A stretch of DNA of 64,000 nt from Chondrilla cf. caribensis (Eukaryota; Porifera; Demospongiae; Chondrillida; Chondrillidae): NCBI GenBank assembly GCA_964020155.1, contig OZ026557.1:1896001-1960000 (forward strand), in the 5' to 3' direction. The translations under genes and the position numbers were made by a program. The stretch's first letter is position 1. Each line of letters starts with the position of its first letter. The notes under the pieces are model-generated. The model had not been told where the DNA came from. It did no database searches and saw only the letters and a list, made by a program, of their open reading frames with translations. Below, one piece after another: positions 12,151 to 36,650 of this stretch.

Positions 12151-15100
12151 ATGAGGTGGATAATCCTTGTAATGCTGTTGGGCAATTCCTATGGTCTCCA
12201 AGTGGATAACTTCATTCCCTTTGGAGAAGGAAATGGAGACAGCATCTTCCTTGCAAATGACGACAATATCAAAAGTCTCACTGCTCCTTCAAGATTGCCA
12301 TTTTCTGACAGATCTTACAGTTCAATCCATGTGAGACTTAGGAATTAGCACAGATGTAGATCCCCTTTAACTTGGCAGATACTCATATATAAATTTTGTT
12401 TGTGATTGTGTGTGTCATAGTTCATTCTGTGTGCTGCATACGTGCACACCTGATCGAAAACTACCATAATTTCTTCTTCTGTCTTTATACCGTGTTTGTG
12501 CACAATAGCCTTGTGTGTCCAGTTTTGCCCTTAACACATTCAATTAGTAAAATTGTTTACAATTATACCAATTATCTGTTTATTTAACTGTAACACAAAC
12601 ACTGCATGTTCTCACACCCATGCGCAAGGCCTCCTATGTATGGTAGGATGTTATGTTCATATGTATGTAAAATATAATTATATATAAATGTGTTATATAA
12701 TATATGTTTATGTTCCCCAGATCAGCAGCAATGGTTTGTTGTCATTTGAATCTGTGGTTGTGGACTACACACCACAAGACTTCCCACTTGCACCCCCTGA
12801 AGGGATGGACCAACGACCAGCTTTGATAGCTCCGTTTTGGGCTGATGTCGATACCAGAGAAGGTCCTGGTAGAGTGTACTTCAGAAGTACTGATAATCAG
12901 ACAGATCTGGAGATGATCAAGAGGATTACTGACAAAGTAAATGTATCAACTGTCAGTAGCAGATCATGTTTTTCCTCAAGTCAGTTCACTCCAAAATGGG
13001 CCCTTGTAGCAACCTGGCACAATGTTGGCTACTATGAATTACATCACAATATGGCAAGCTTCCTGTATATCACACTGTGTAATATATATGTACAGTGCGT
13101 ACATAGGGCTCTATAGACTTCACTGTATGCAGTGTATGTCTTCAGCAAATAACTTAAATTATAATAAACATTATTAATAATAATGCTAGTCAATATATAC
13201 TCTATACAACACACGTTTTGTTGACTATACATTGACAAACTAGAATGACAAACCTTTCCTTACGTATACTTACTATACTGGGTACTTGTAGGTTTAGTGT
13301 GTGTCGCGTGAGTATGGTCACGGCATGCAATGTCATTCCTTAATACAAACAGCTTCTATGCTCGTAAAGTTATGTAATTCCCTCCAAACAGTCGAACACC
13401 TTCCAGGTGGTGGTGACTACTGATGGACTGTTCTCCTTTGCCATATTCAACTATGCCAAGATAGAATGGGTCACTGGTGATGCTAGTCGGGGAAGTGATG
13501 GGTTTGGAGGTACCCCAGCCATGGTGGGTATCAACGTTGGTGATGGAGTGAGGTCCATCAAATATGAGCACTCTCTCACTGATGAAGTGGTTCAAGTTGT
13601 CAATGCTACTAATGTTGGCGTACCGGGACAACTGGTGTATCGTATTGATGATAGTGACTTCATTACTGAGGATGATGAATTGAGTAGTAGGGATGAGAGT
13701 ACAGACAATACAGATATTATGTGCCATGACGGTAAGAGAAATTTATATACATTTCAAATGATTATACAATGTCCTATCAAATGCGCTTTGATGTGATACT
13801 ATGAATGATAGTATTCGATCTGTCTATATTGGTTTATAATCATTGAACAAATAATGCAAAATGTAATAACAATATTATTTTACTTGCCTTATTTCATAGG
13901 CGATCTATGTATCTCGCCATCTCATGGGACAATACAAGGTGGAGGAATACTTACTGTAACAGGACCATCTCTAAAACGGCAACTTGAGAATCAAAAGATT
14001 AGACTACAGTTTGAAGGCGAAAATGAGGTGTTATACACAAATTGTACATTTAGAGCTGTACCTGTGAACAGCGCTGTGTTGTGTCCTGTGCCACTCTTCA
14101 GTTCGAATAGTGCAGGAGTGAAGAATGTGACTCTGTTAATTGGTGACTGTAAAACAGGATTCACTGGAAAGTATAGAGTGGGTGAGTGTCCATGCACATC
14201 CATGAAGTGAAGAATTATTCTTGAAGATGTACTGTTTATTTCTGGTAGAGGAACCAACCATTTTCATTGATGGATCTCTTCGAGTGCAAAACATGGATTG
14301 CCGTGGGCCTTTCAGTTCGCCTCTGTTGAAAACCAATGATTTGTTGTGTTTGACATGGGATCCCGAGAGGCAGTTTGGTACTGATGACATTCCTGGCATT
14401 TCTATAGCACAGGTTGGGGTATATGTACACTTCACTGGACCTGGAGTTTGGTATAAGGAACCCACAGCCCGTAATACATCAGGATGGGGAACGGTCGATA
14501 TGCATTCCCTCGTTAATGGTAGGTTCTTTACCATTGATGGATGGGTCCAGCTTACTCTTCGTCTTAGACCTGCAAACCCTGGAGACTATAGCAATCCTCC
14601 ACCCTCACTGATATTCATTCGAGTCACAGCTGTTGTCAATGGGATAGAGGTGTTTGCTAGTACACCCCTGATGTCGTACATTCCAACCAATCAAAGTGTC
14701 AGTCCGGGTGAAGGCTGTCGTAATATAAGATACAGTACTTTACTTGTTAACTCTGTACCCCCATGTCCACAAAATGCCTATCAAGCTTTTGCTGACACAA
14801 ATCTTGAGGTTGATCCCGGATGTGTGGAGGGATCCAAAGCACACTTCAACTGCTATACAAACCCAGGAGCAAGTGTGTGCTTCAGACCATCACAAAGGTA
14901 AACAATATCTCCAAAGTACTATAGAAATTAAGCATTTTTATCTTGAACCAATTAGTTAAGTAGACAGTTCAATTATGGAGTAGTTTATGCATACAAGTGT
15001 AAGTAAATGATCCTATATACTATATACATTGTTTGTTGCACAATGCAGTACAATGTTATGTGTGCGTTACCCGTGCACTACTTGATACATTGCACTGTGA

Positions 15101-16877
15101 TATTGATTCGAAACGATGTAATCTTTTATATCTACATCCATCAGGGGTGGATATGCAAGCATACACACAGTTCAATGTTGCTACAACAGTTCTGGTTCAC
15201 TGGAAGTTAGAAGACCTAGTGGTGGATTACTGCTGCATCCGATCAAAGGAAGTGGCTACTTTGACCACTTCAGCCAGGATGTATGGCCATTCCTCGTGTG
15301 CTGTAAGGACCTCAAAACACCAGATGAGGCATGTCGTGGGTTCGTTCAGAGACTTCCCTTACCAGCATCCGAGAACTACCTTGCTCCCATAGTTGGTGAG
15401 CCTAGCTGTATGTCTACTCTTACGTATTGTTGGCATACTGGATAGTACATATGCATACGTATATACATTTTTGATTGTGCTGGGAAACATATGCAGTGAA
15501 TGCCTTTCCAGCCCTATTAAAATAATCAATATTATTCAATCCCTAGTACAGTGGGCTAATGTCAGCATGCATTTAATGTTTCTTAATGAGTGATTTGATC
15601 ATCATAGCACATTATTGTTCATTAAGAGATAAGGATTCAAATTGGTCACCTGGGGTGTTTCGTGTAATATGTACTACATTCGGCTGCAGTGGTAGTGATA
15701 ATGTTATTGCAAACAAACAAAACAAACATGTTGCCATCCATAAACATCACACATTGTTTATGACCAACATGTCACATCATATGCATTTTCACGATTGCCC
15801 ACTCCCAAAAATAATTGTTCTCTCCATGCAGGCACTCTATTTAGCTCCTCACTTGTGAAATCCTCTGAGGTCTTCCTACGTTTGAGCAGTAACAGGTTCA
15901 CAGCTCCTCTGATGCTCAACTACAACTCAGCAGTTGAATTGAATCGTACAAGCCACTTGTGCTACGAGGTGTTTATAACCCCAAATACCACAGTCAACCT
16001 TTACTCCAGTCCAAACCTCATCATCAACGCACACTATATGCTCTTCAGTGGACAGTACTACATGTCAGACATTGGTATTGTAGTGGGAGGGGCCAATGGA
16101 CCTTGTACAAATGTGACAATTCATGGCAAAGAGTGCATCGCATTTGTCAACGGACAGAATGCTTCTACCCATAACAATACTGGACAACATGCACATGTGA
16201 GGTCTGTTGGTTCATCTCACATGCCAAATGTGTGGAGAGTTACCTCTAGCAAAGGTTACAGCATAGCAGACGTAAGATGCACCAAACGTTCAGATGGATT
16301 TCTCGATGCTGAAGCTCTGGATCTGTTGATTCCTATATCGCTTCGAGATCAGAATGCTCATGGGTTACTTGGTACGTATGTGATATCACTAGCTGTGCCA
16401 TTGTTATGCATTCATGTCAATGTTATCTCCAAAAAGATAAGTAGTCATATTATATCTTTTTATCTGTCAACTCTCCTAGCTCATTAGTCACCATGTCCAA
16501 AGATACCATATTACTCTTCCGTAAAATCTCTTATGTCAATTTCGTATGACATAGGTCAATTTTGGCAGGCTCGAACAAATGTGACTCGTCCTGACTGTGA
16601 GGACTACACTCTATTCTCTCATGTGCCACTCTACACTGTCCAGATCTGGGGGCCATCTGCCAACACCACAGCCATCCCTGATCTGTCGCAAGCCAAACCA
16701 GACTACTCCTTTCCTGCTGCCTTGTACTCAGCATCATATGATATCGCTGGACCTGGTCCGTGCCTGTACACCAGCTACAAGGGACCAAGCATCATAGCTG
16801 GTACCGCCTCGGACTATATTGTTAGTGACCTGGTTGCTAACAGGTACCAATACTCCAAGTTCACTACAACCTGCTAG
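12151..16877 (+). CDS. NIDO/TIG-like/AMOP/VWD-like secreted protein, copy 3 (complete)
   Basis: Eight exons join in frame: 12151-12330, 12721-13053, 13392-13731, 13900-14181, 14249-14897, 15145-15395, 15832-16371 and 16555-16877, giving 965 aa. The ATG at 12151 starts a short signal peptide (MRWIILVMLLGNSYG). The NIDO domain spans about residues 60-240, the TIG-like module 285-378, the AMOP-like cysteine module about 545-665, and the VWD-like part the last 280 residues. The AMOP exon at 15145 is read in the frame giving VQCCYNSSG and DVWPFLVCC. Intron 2 starts with GC (ATG|GCAAGC at 13054), a rarer but accepted GC-AG donor; the nearby GT would shift the frame. No membrane anchor is visible. 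The domain order matches MUC4/Mesh-type adhesion proteins without their sushi and transmembrane parts. Confidence 0.9.
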
Positions 16878-17550
16878 TTAACCAATGCAACGTTTTAGCA
16901 CAGTTCGTTTGTATACATATTATTATTACTTGCGATTATCACCTATAACCTTATATGCTCAACAACTAACATTGAAGTATACATCACTCTCACAATAATA
17001 TTATGTGCTCTAATTATGTGTGAGGCAAATTCCCATGATTTCTTATACATTAATCAGCTTATTACAATGTATGTTGAATAAACTGATACTGCTGCATGTC
17101 TGAAAGTGTGGTAGCTTGATGTACGCAGTTGTAAGTAGCTATATGTATTGCCCATCACATTTATCAAGCCGAGCAAATGTTACACATTATATATCACAAC
17201 CATGATCAGTTCCTGGCATGTTTACTTCTTTATCGTGGACATTGTATTGATGTGTTCCAATGCTATGGATTGCTACACAATGATTGTCACACTGTATGTG
17301 TATACACCAACATGTGTGACTGTCATTTTCAGTGTATGTCATAAAATGGTAATGTGCACATTAGTGTTGATTTACTGTTAACCCTGTTCAATTTTCAACA
17401 TGTAGGCATGTACACATATTGGTCATTCACACAGCTCTCTTTTTGGCCACAATGTACAAATTAATATTGCTTTTTAGTGTTATGCGTGCAATTATATGCA
17501 AAAAATTAATCACGGGAAACCGGTGACCACTAATGACGTTGAGATGTAGA
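16878..17550. other. Spacer between NIDO copy 3 and the ACK gene
   Basis: AT-rich. An AATAAA at 17077-17082, about 200 bp after the stop of copy 3, is a plausible polyadenylation signal. Nothing else coding is visible. Confidence 0.5.
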
Positions 17551-17588
17551 TGACGTCATCCGATTCTACTTTCCGGGGAACTTTTAAA

Positions 17589-17595
<7 letters not shown>
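17551..17595 (+). promoter_or_regulatory. ACK gene core promoter: CRE palindrome and start-codon YY1/TISU-like motif
   Basis: A perfect TGACGTCA (CRE-type) lies at 17551-17558, about 30 bp before the ATG. The start codon at 17589 is embedded in AAAATGGCGGC, which matches the YY1/TISU type of element that couples transcription start and translation start with a very short 5' UTR. The matches are seen in the sequence; their use is inferred. Confidence 0.5.
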
Positions 17596-28665
<11,070 letters not shown>

Positions 28666-29651
28666 TGAACTAATGTGTGTGTGTCTCTCTCTTTCACTGT
28701 GTGTGAGAGTGTCTGTTTGTGTCCATGTTTTGAACATACATACATATGTAGTTTCTAACTATTTGATTCTTCTTGTCACTTTTCATTGTTTAGTATCATA
28801 TATAACAATAATCATGTGATACGTATGTTGCATGGGGAGATCAACAGTCAAGGTGTGTAAATGTATCTACTCTATATATTAGCACACATAAAATTGTTGA
28901 TGATAATTTGTCAACCTCGGGAGTATCGTATAGTAACTAGTATATAATATAATAGAAACGTACCACATACATGGTACGTCTCTATTTAGGACACATTAGG
29001 ACCATCTAATATGTCCACTGTAGAGAGGTTGTCCACTCTACGTACAGTGGTGGAAAGTGTACTAGCAGTAAAGGAAAGAAAGTTTTGGTGCATTCAAAAG
29101 TGTCCTTTGTAGGGAGGTAACTTCCATGGTGTACTATATTATATTCAAAATGTTCTTTACCAGATTTAGAGGCTCCCTTTAAAGAACTACAAAGTACATC
29201 GGTCTCTATAATATTATACTAGGATTGTAGGGGATACAGCTAGCCCTATATACATATTTTAATAATCAGCTATTGCATAAAATTAATCATTACAAATCAT
29301 ACGCAATATAATAATAATATTATTATTATATGTCATGGATGCATGCACTTTTATCAGATTTATAAGTAAACAAAATATATAATATTATTGTAATTACTTA
29401 TATCCTGCTGTTTTGCCCATATTATTGCAATTGATCATGATTGTATATGCTGATTATTATTATCCTGTTATAGACATTGGATTTTGCAACCATGCATGCA
29501 TTTGCTCCTGACAAGCAAAATTAATATTATTAATTGATTATTACAATATACCCATAGAAAATCAATGTATATAGCACATAATACTAAATATGTATATGTA
29601 CCATCACGTGTATTATTATAACAAGATTATACAAAAGATGTAATGCAATAA
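28666..29651. other. 3' flank of ACK and of kinase-kelch gene A
   Basis: The gap between two convergent genes. It holds a GGAACCTCT-family MITE at about 28975-29178 and a block near 29220 (TTGTAGGGGATACAGCT) that recurs downstream of genes C (48920) and D (57540). The rest is AT-rich with no gene. Confidence 0.5.
28975..29178. mobile_element. MITE, GTGGAACCTCT family (diverged copy)
   Basis: Shares the internal landmarks GTCCACTGTAGAGAGGTTGTCC and AAGTGTCCTTTGTAGGGAGG with 22700-22893. Its termini are worn. Confidence 0.55.
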
Positions 29652-32634
29652 CTACAATAATATAATATACACTACTACTACTGCATGAGGTGTACGTACA
29701 CTGTTTGCTACACACAGTTGTAATCCATCTGCATTGCAGAATGTAAGCAATGTCTTAGAATCCAAACACACAGTGACGTCTCCTGGACATTGGTTGGTTA
29801 TGTTGCTCCATTTTCCGGTGGCACTATTGAATGCGTACAGAGGTCGTCTACCATCAGTATTCTTGGCACTAATAGCTATCAGCTGTTCATTGAGTGTTGT
29901 CAGGCAAGCCAATGATGATGTAATAGGCGGAGAAGGGAGGGTGGTCCAATCAGCTGTGGGGTTGCTGTCCTCGGTATCATCAGTAAACACATCCCGGAGG
30001 TCAGTGCAGTACAAAGTACCACTCCAGATTACAAGTAGGTCCCCTAACAAGGTGGCCGAGGGTGTCGTGGGAAAATACGGAGCTGGACGTACTTCCACCC
30101 ATGCTGGACTGGGACTGTTGGTGTTGAGGACCTCCATTGGACCACTTTTGTGCACAACCACAATGTGATTTTTGTAGCTGACTGCAGCAGGAGAAGCACT
30201 TGCTGTCTTCATGGGTGGGTAACATTCCTTTAACTGATTATGACACTGATATGCCATTCCTTTTGCTAGGATAAAAACATTTCGATTGTATTCACCAGTT
30301 CGTCTGTCATTTCTGACGTACTCTCCTCCCAATACGTATGTGGAGTAAACCTTGACATACCACAAGGGTATAGTCTTGCAATGAGCAATCAGGGTACGTG
30401 ATACATTCAGCTTTACTGAACCTATGACCTGAAGCCTTTTTGGGGTCTGCAGTGATCTTGTAGATTCCAACATAGGGGGAATATACTCCAATGAAAATGT
30501 CACCACCGTACTCTACTGCATTACTGTAGAAATAAAAGGTTGAATAATAATTACCACTGGACAATGGTAAGGAGTACGGATGTTCCCATTTGAGGTCATT
30601 GAATCTTAATGCCTGCAGAGGTGGAGCAGTACAATGGCACTGAATCAGGTTGCAACATCTAGCATTGCAAAAGGTAAAGTGCGTGACTGTATATACATGT
30701 ACTAGGTACTAAATTGTGCTCATGTACAGTGAAGGGTTATGTGTTGTACATTAGACTGATGCAGTCCTACTCACATACTGACTACATGTATGCTAGGTGA
30801 TAAGTATACAAGTCATGTTCTGTGTCCAAGATACCTTCTTGAATTGCTTTTCATTGTCAATTATCTTCTGTTTTTTATACTGTATGACCTTGTTCATCTC
30901 TTCCAAAAGTCCACAATTCTGCTTGGATTTTTCTTCTTTTGCCTCAGCCTCCTCTGTGCATTTCTCCAATTGCAACGTCTTCTCCAAAATCTGCAGCTCA
31001 ACTTCATCTCGGGCAGTTGGAGACTGAATTGGGTGACTATCGCTGCAGTCCTTACTCGAGACCTTAGGTACAACAGTGACATTAACAGGCTGCGGTTGTC
31101 CTACTTTGCTCTGAATTTCCTGTAGGTTGCTCACCAGGGCTAGGGAATTGGGACGATCATCTGACTCAAACTCCAGGCATTTCTCAATGAGATCCATAAA
31201 AAGTGAACTTTCTTCCTCAGAAAACAAGTCCAAATATTCTTTTCTCCTCTCGAATTCTGTAAGCGAAAGTAATCCTTTCTGCGATGGGTGCTTGATTCTC
31301 GGGGGACGCAGCCTCAATAGTTGCAGGTTGACGACATGGATGATGAGAACACCATATGAAAAGGTGTCAACTTCAGATGTGAGCGACTGTTGACAAGCCG
31401 ATTCTAAAACTTCTGGTGGTAAATACAGCTGAGAGGTGTGAGTGATGACATTCTGAGAAGCGAATTGCAGTGATCTGGCGATTCCAAAATCAGAAATCTT
31501 AGCAGTGAGTGCGGCCAATGCAATGAGCACATTGTTGGCTGAGAGATCACCGTGCACAGCTGGTGGATCCCGCTGGTGGAGGTAGGCCAGTCCCGAGGAC
31601 ACCTGAAGCAAAATGGAGACTTTCTGCTGGAGAGATAGCTGCAGCTTATCCCTTGCCTTGCAATCTCCCAGTAGTGTGGTGAGTGATACATCCATTCTCT
31701 CCATCACCAGCAATGGCAGTGTGGACGTTTCGGTCTGGAACAGCCCAAGTAAGGGAACAATGTGAGGATGCTTCAGTTTAGCCCACATGACACACTCATT
31801 GTTGAAAGAGTGAATAAAATCTGCACAAGGAAAAATACATAACATACTACATAATACAAACTCTCACCATGATGTGTGTTTCCATCAATAACCTAAGATT
31901 TTCAATATCCCCAAACCAATTTGAAAAAAAAAGATGCAAGCTGCTCCCCATGTGCTATTTAATGGAAGTGTGTCCACCTTAGCTATCACTCAACTGGAAG
32001 TGCATAGGTCACAGTGAGACATTACAGATCTCAGTATCAGTACAGTAACCATTAATCAGGTCCTATATAAATCTTCAAAATTCTTGTCGTAGATATTATA
32101 TATAGCTGTACAGGGCTCAGCAGTAAAGACCATGTACAATATCACAGGGCAACACAGGATAATGCAGGACAGATGTCTGTACAAGCAGTGATAATGTACA
32201 TGAGCTATATTCAAATGTCTACCACTAGTAATTCCTCCATGGATATGGAGATATCGCTGACATGAATTCAATAGCGATAACTGAGCGATGGTCGAATGTT
32301 TGCATGTATGGTGTCTCAAAATATCCAGTGTCTCAAATACCCCGACCTAGCTCTCACTAGCAATTACCAGGTATGATACTGTTACATTAGTTATCACGTA
32401 CAATACGCATACTATACACACGAGAAAGAACCGCTTACCTTCAGAATGGCTGCTTTCGAGAAATTTGGAATGAACCTGTTTAGCAACACAGGGGGTGCCG
32501 TACCAGGATGCCTCGATGACGCTTGCGAAAGATCCCGTCCCCAAAATCCTATTTGTAAGTTCAACATTGCGAATGTTCAGTTCAAAAGCCACATTATCGT
32601 CCTTACTGATGTCACGCTTTTCTCGATCAGCCAT
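29652..32634 (-). pseudogene. Kinase-coiled coil-kelch gene A, frameshifted
   Basis: Three exons on the minus strand: 32634-32439, 31820-30835 and 30612-29652. The start MADREKRD matches gene B. The kinase has the glycine loop GTGSFASV, CVAK lysine, VHGDLSANNVLI (HGD instead of HRD), DFG and PPE for APE. It is followed by a Glu/Lys-rich coiled coil and a kelch-like propeller (YGGDIFIG, YPPMKTASASPA, PSATLLGDLLVIWSG). Near 30335 the sequence has four extra bases compared with genes B, C and D. Reading then meets a stop at 30307, giving about 495 aa instead of about 690, while the rest of the propeller stays open in the shifted frame. The C-terminal end also differs from the others. A recent pseudogene, a truncated but active kinase, or an assembly error are all possible. 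Confidence 0.75.
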
Positions 32635-33140
32635 CTTGAGTTTCCGCGATTCACTTCCCAGTATCCCAGGTATTAAATGCGTGCAAAACGCGTTAAGCCC
32701 CACCAAAATTAATACGACATTTATATATAACTATACACTATATATACTAAAGTTAGCGCAAGCCCCACAATACCACAGTAGGCATTACACCAGGTATGAA
32801 AGTATTAATGTCATGTAGTAATACAGCGCTTTATAATATTGTCTCGTTTACAGCCTCTTTTGAAAGTTTCCTTGTTGATTTTTCCTATTAGTTTAAGGTG
32901 GGTTTGAGTCTATATCATTGAATGAAGGGCTCCATTAAATGTTATAAATATGGATACTTTATATTCAGGCACTTATTTTTATTAAACTGGCACTGCGCCT
33001 TGACCAATATTAAAAGTAACAAACATAAAATTATCGTTCCAATCCGTGGCGATTAAATCCTTTTTTTCGGGATCTATAAGCCCAGAGGTTGTAAAGAGCA
33101 CTGATCTACATCCAGTAGGTATACTATTTATGTACAATTA

Positions 33141-35675
33141 CACACACTAGTCCATGGGGCTTAAATCCCTGATTTTCGAATTTAAGCCCCACGAGCTGTT
33201 TGAAGCATTTATGTACATCTACCAATGGATGTACAGTAGGTACTATGTATCTACAACTCACTCTTTACACACACTAGTCCGTGGGGCTTAAATCCCTGAT
33301 TTTCAAATTTAAGCCCCACGGGTTGTTTGAAGTATTAGTGTACATCTACCAATGGATGTACAGTAGGTACTATGTATCTACAACTCACTCCTTACACACA
33401 CTAGTCCGTGGGGCTTAAGTCTCTGATTTTTGATTTTAAGCCCCATGAGCTGTTGGAAGCATTTATGTACATCTACCAATGGGTGTACAGTAGGTACTAT
33501 GTATCTACAACTCACTCCTTACACACACTAGTCCGTGGGGCTTAAATCCCTGATTTTCAAATTTAAGCCCCACGGGTTGTTTGAAGTATTAGTGTACATC
33601 TACCAATGGATGTACAGTAGGTACTATGTATCTACAACTCACTCCTTACACACACTAGTCCGTGGGGCTTAAATCCCTGATTTTCAAATTTAAGCCCCAC
33701 GGGCTGTTTGAAGTATTAGTGTACATCTACCAATGGATGTACAGTAGGTACTATGTATCTACAACTCACTCCTTACACACACTAGTCCGTGGGGCTTAAA
33801 TCCCTGATTTTCAAATTTAAGCCCCACGGGCTGTTTGAAGTATTAGTGTACATCTACCAATGGATGTACAGTAGGTACTATGTATCTACAACTCACTCCT
33901 TACACACACTAGTCCATGGGGCTTAAATCCCTGATTTTCAAATTTAAGCCCCACGGGCTGTTTGAAGTATTAGTGTACATCTACCAATGGATGTACAGTA
34001 GGTACTATGTATCTACAACTCACTCCTTACACACACTAGTCCGTGGGGCTTAAGTCTCTGATTTTTGATTTTAAGCCCCATGAGCTGTTGGAAGCATTTA
34101 TGTACATCTACCAATGGATGTACAGTAGGTACTATGTATCTACAACTCACTCTTTACACACACTAGTCCGTGGGGCTTAAATCCCTTATTTTTGAATTTA
34201 AGCCCCACGAGCTGTTTGAAGCATTTATGTACATCTACCAATGGGTGTACAGTAGGTACTATGTATCTACAACTCACTCCTTACACACACTAGTCCGTGG
34301 GGCTTAAATCCCTGATTTTCAAATTTAAGCCCCACGGGTTGTTTGAAGTATTAGTGTACATCTACCAATGGATGTACAGTAGGTACTATGTATCTACAAC
34401 TCACTCCTTACACACACTAGTCCATGGGGCTTAAATCCCTGATTTTCAAATTTAAGCCCCACGGGTTGTTTGAAGTATTAGTGTACATCTACCAATGGAT
34501 GTACAGTAGGTACTATGTATCTACAACTCACTCCTTACACACACTAGTCCGTGGGGCTTAAATCCCTGATTTTCAAATTTAAGCCCCACGGGCTGTTTGA
34601 AGTATTAGTGTACATCTACCAATGGATGTACAGTAGGTACTATGTATCTACAACTCACTCCTTACACACACTAGTCCATGGGGCTTAAATCCCTGATTTT
34701 CAAATTTAAGCCCCACGGGCTGTTTGAAGTATTAGTGTACATCTACCAATGGATGTACAGTAGGTACTATGTATCTACAACTCACTCCTTACACACACTA
34801 GTCCGTGGGGCTTAAGTCTCTGATTTTTGATTTTAAGCCCCATGAGCTGTTGGAAGCATTTATGTACATCTACCAATGGATGTACAGTAGGTACTATGTA
34901 TCTACAACTCACTCTTTACACACACTAGTCCGTGGGGCTTAAATCCCTTATTTTTGAATTTAAGCCCCACGAGCTGTTTGAAGCATTTATGTACATCTAC
35001 CAATGGATGTACAGTAGGTACTATGTATCTACAACCCACTCTTTACACACACTAGTCCGTGGGGCTTAAATCCCTGATTTTCGAAATTAAGCCCCACGAG
35101 CTGTTTGAAGCATTAATGTACATCTACCAATGGATGTACAGTAGGTACTATGTATCTACAACTCACTCCTTACACACACTAGTCCGTGGGGCTTAAATCC
35201 CTGATTTTTGAATTTATGCCCCACGGGTTGTTAGAAGCATTAATGTACATCTACCAATGGATGTACAGTAGGTACTATGTATCTACAACTCACTCCTTAC
35301 ACACACTAGTCCGTGGGGCTTAAATCCCTGATTTTCGAAATTAAGCCCCACGAGCTGTTTGAAGCATTAATGTACATCTACCAATGGATGTACAGTAGGT
35401 ACTATGTATCTACAACTCACTCCTTACACACACTAGTCCGTGGGGCTTAAATCCCTGATTTTTGAATTTATGCCCCACGGGTTGTTAGAAGCATTAATGT
35501 ACATCTACCAATGGATGTACAGTAGGTACTATGTATCTACAACTCACTCCTTACACACACTAGTCCGTGGGGCTTAAGTCCCTGATTTTCAAATTTATGC
35601 CCCACGGGTTGTTTAAAGTATTAATGTACATCTACCAATGGATGTACAGTAGGTACTATGTATACAAAACACACG
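33141..35675. repeat. 127-bp satellite array, about 20 units
   Basis: The landmark CACACACTAG recurs at exactly 127-bp spacing (33141, 33268, 33395, 33522 and on). Each unit carries one stem of 15 bp (CCGTGGGGCTTAAAT with its complement, 13-base loop) and a second stem (GTACATC/GATGTAC around TACCAATG). Variant units recur about 763 bp apart (six units) in the middle of the array and 254 bp apart (two units) near 35.1-35.5 kb, so higher-order repeats exist. Confidence 0.95.
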
Positions 35676-35821
35676 AACTTCATACATGCATATGGAGCTG
35701 CAGACAGTGCTAAGTATGTGTAATGTACACATAAGATAGCCCTGTTTCGGCCTTATTGAGCCATCATCAGTGCAGCGTACCTATAACCACAATTCTTACC
35801 TAACCTAACATCTGTGCTCAG

Positions 35822-36603
35822 TTGGGAATCCACAAGATCAACACTACATCCTACCATCCACAATGTAATGGGATGGTGGAAAGGTTCAACAGGACCTTGA
35901 AGTCCCTGCTACGCTCTCATGCTGCCCGTTTTGGACCCCAATGGGATCATTACCTTTCCAGTGTGCTCTTTGCATACCGCAACAGTCCACATGAAAGCAT
36001 TGGTGAAAAGCCATCATACTTAGTGTTTGGACTTGACTGCAGGACACCAGCAGAAGCCGTATTCTCCAGCCCTAGTGAGCTGACACCATCTGACGTCGAG
36101 GACTACTGCGAAGAGCTCACTCTAGGCCTCCAGAGTGCTAGGGATCTTGCCAGCTCCACCATCAGATCAGCCCAGAAGAAGTACAAGTGTTCCTATGACA
36201 GACGTATGTATTCACTGAAACTTTAAGTAGGAGACTGGGTTCTGATCCATTTTCCCCATGAGGAAGCTGGTGCCAACTGCAAGCTATCTCAGCCATGGTA
36301 TGGACCCTTTTGGATTGTATCGATCCAACAGAGCAACATCATTGCCAATAAGGTATATTTCCCTCAGGAAGAACCTATCCGGGTGCACATGTCCAGAGTG
36401 CACAAATCAAGGATTTCCCTGCCGTTTTTTACTGGTATGGAGGTAATCGACTTGGGCCAGGACAGTTTCCACAGTGGATCACTGATTTGGAGCAGCAGGT
36501 CACTCAGTCGGATGTAAACGAGCCTTTGTATCTGGAGTGGATTGAATCTGTCACTGATGCAATCGAACAGTCACCCGCACCTCGCTATCACCTTCGCTCT
36601 TGA
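35822..36603 (+). mobile_element. Ty3/gypsy-type retrotransposon remnant: end of pol (integrase)
   Basis: The reading frame shows the 3' part of an integrase core (TSYHPQCNGMVERFNRTLKS, with the catalytic Glu in VERF; then WDHYLSSVLFAYRNS and KPSYLVFG). The C-terminal part continues with VGDWVLIHF and WYGPF, and the frame ends at PRYHLRS and a stop at 36603. A nonsense codon (TAA at about 36223) and a one-base frameshift near 36425 (in a run of T) break it. The 5' part of the element, including reverse transcriptase, is missing. Confidence 0.85.
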
Positions 36604-36650
36604 GATTTACCACAGACTGTTCGGGACGAACAGCCTTAAGGAGGGGGTGA

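Noticed and set aside
15033..15392. Plus-strand frame covering the second AMOP exon of NIDO copy 3
   Set aside because: It is out of phase. The correct phase, set by the splice at 15145, gives the conserved QCCY and WPFLVCC motifs.
29652..30506. Separate kelch-only gene on the minus strand
   Set aside because: It is the shifted-frame continuation of kinase-kelch gene A, shown by alignment with genes B, C and D.
33141..35675. CRISPR-like regular array
   Set aside because: The units are repeats along their whole 127 bp with no unique spacers, and the host is a eukaryote; it is a satellite.
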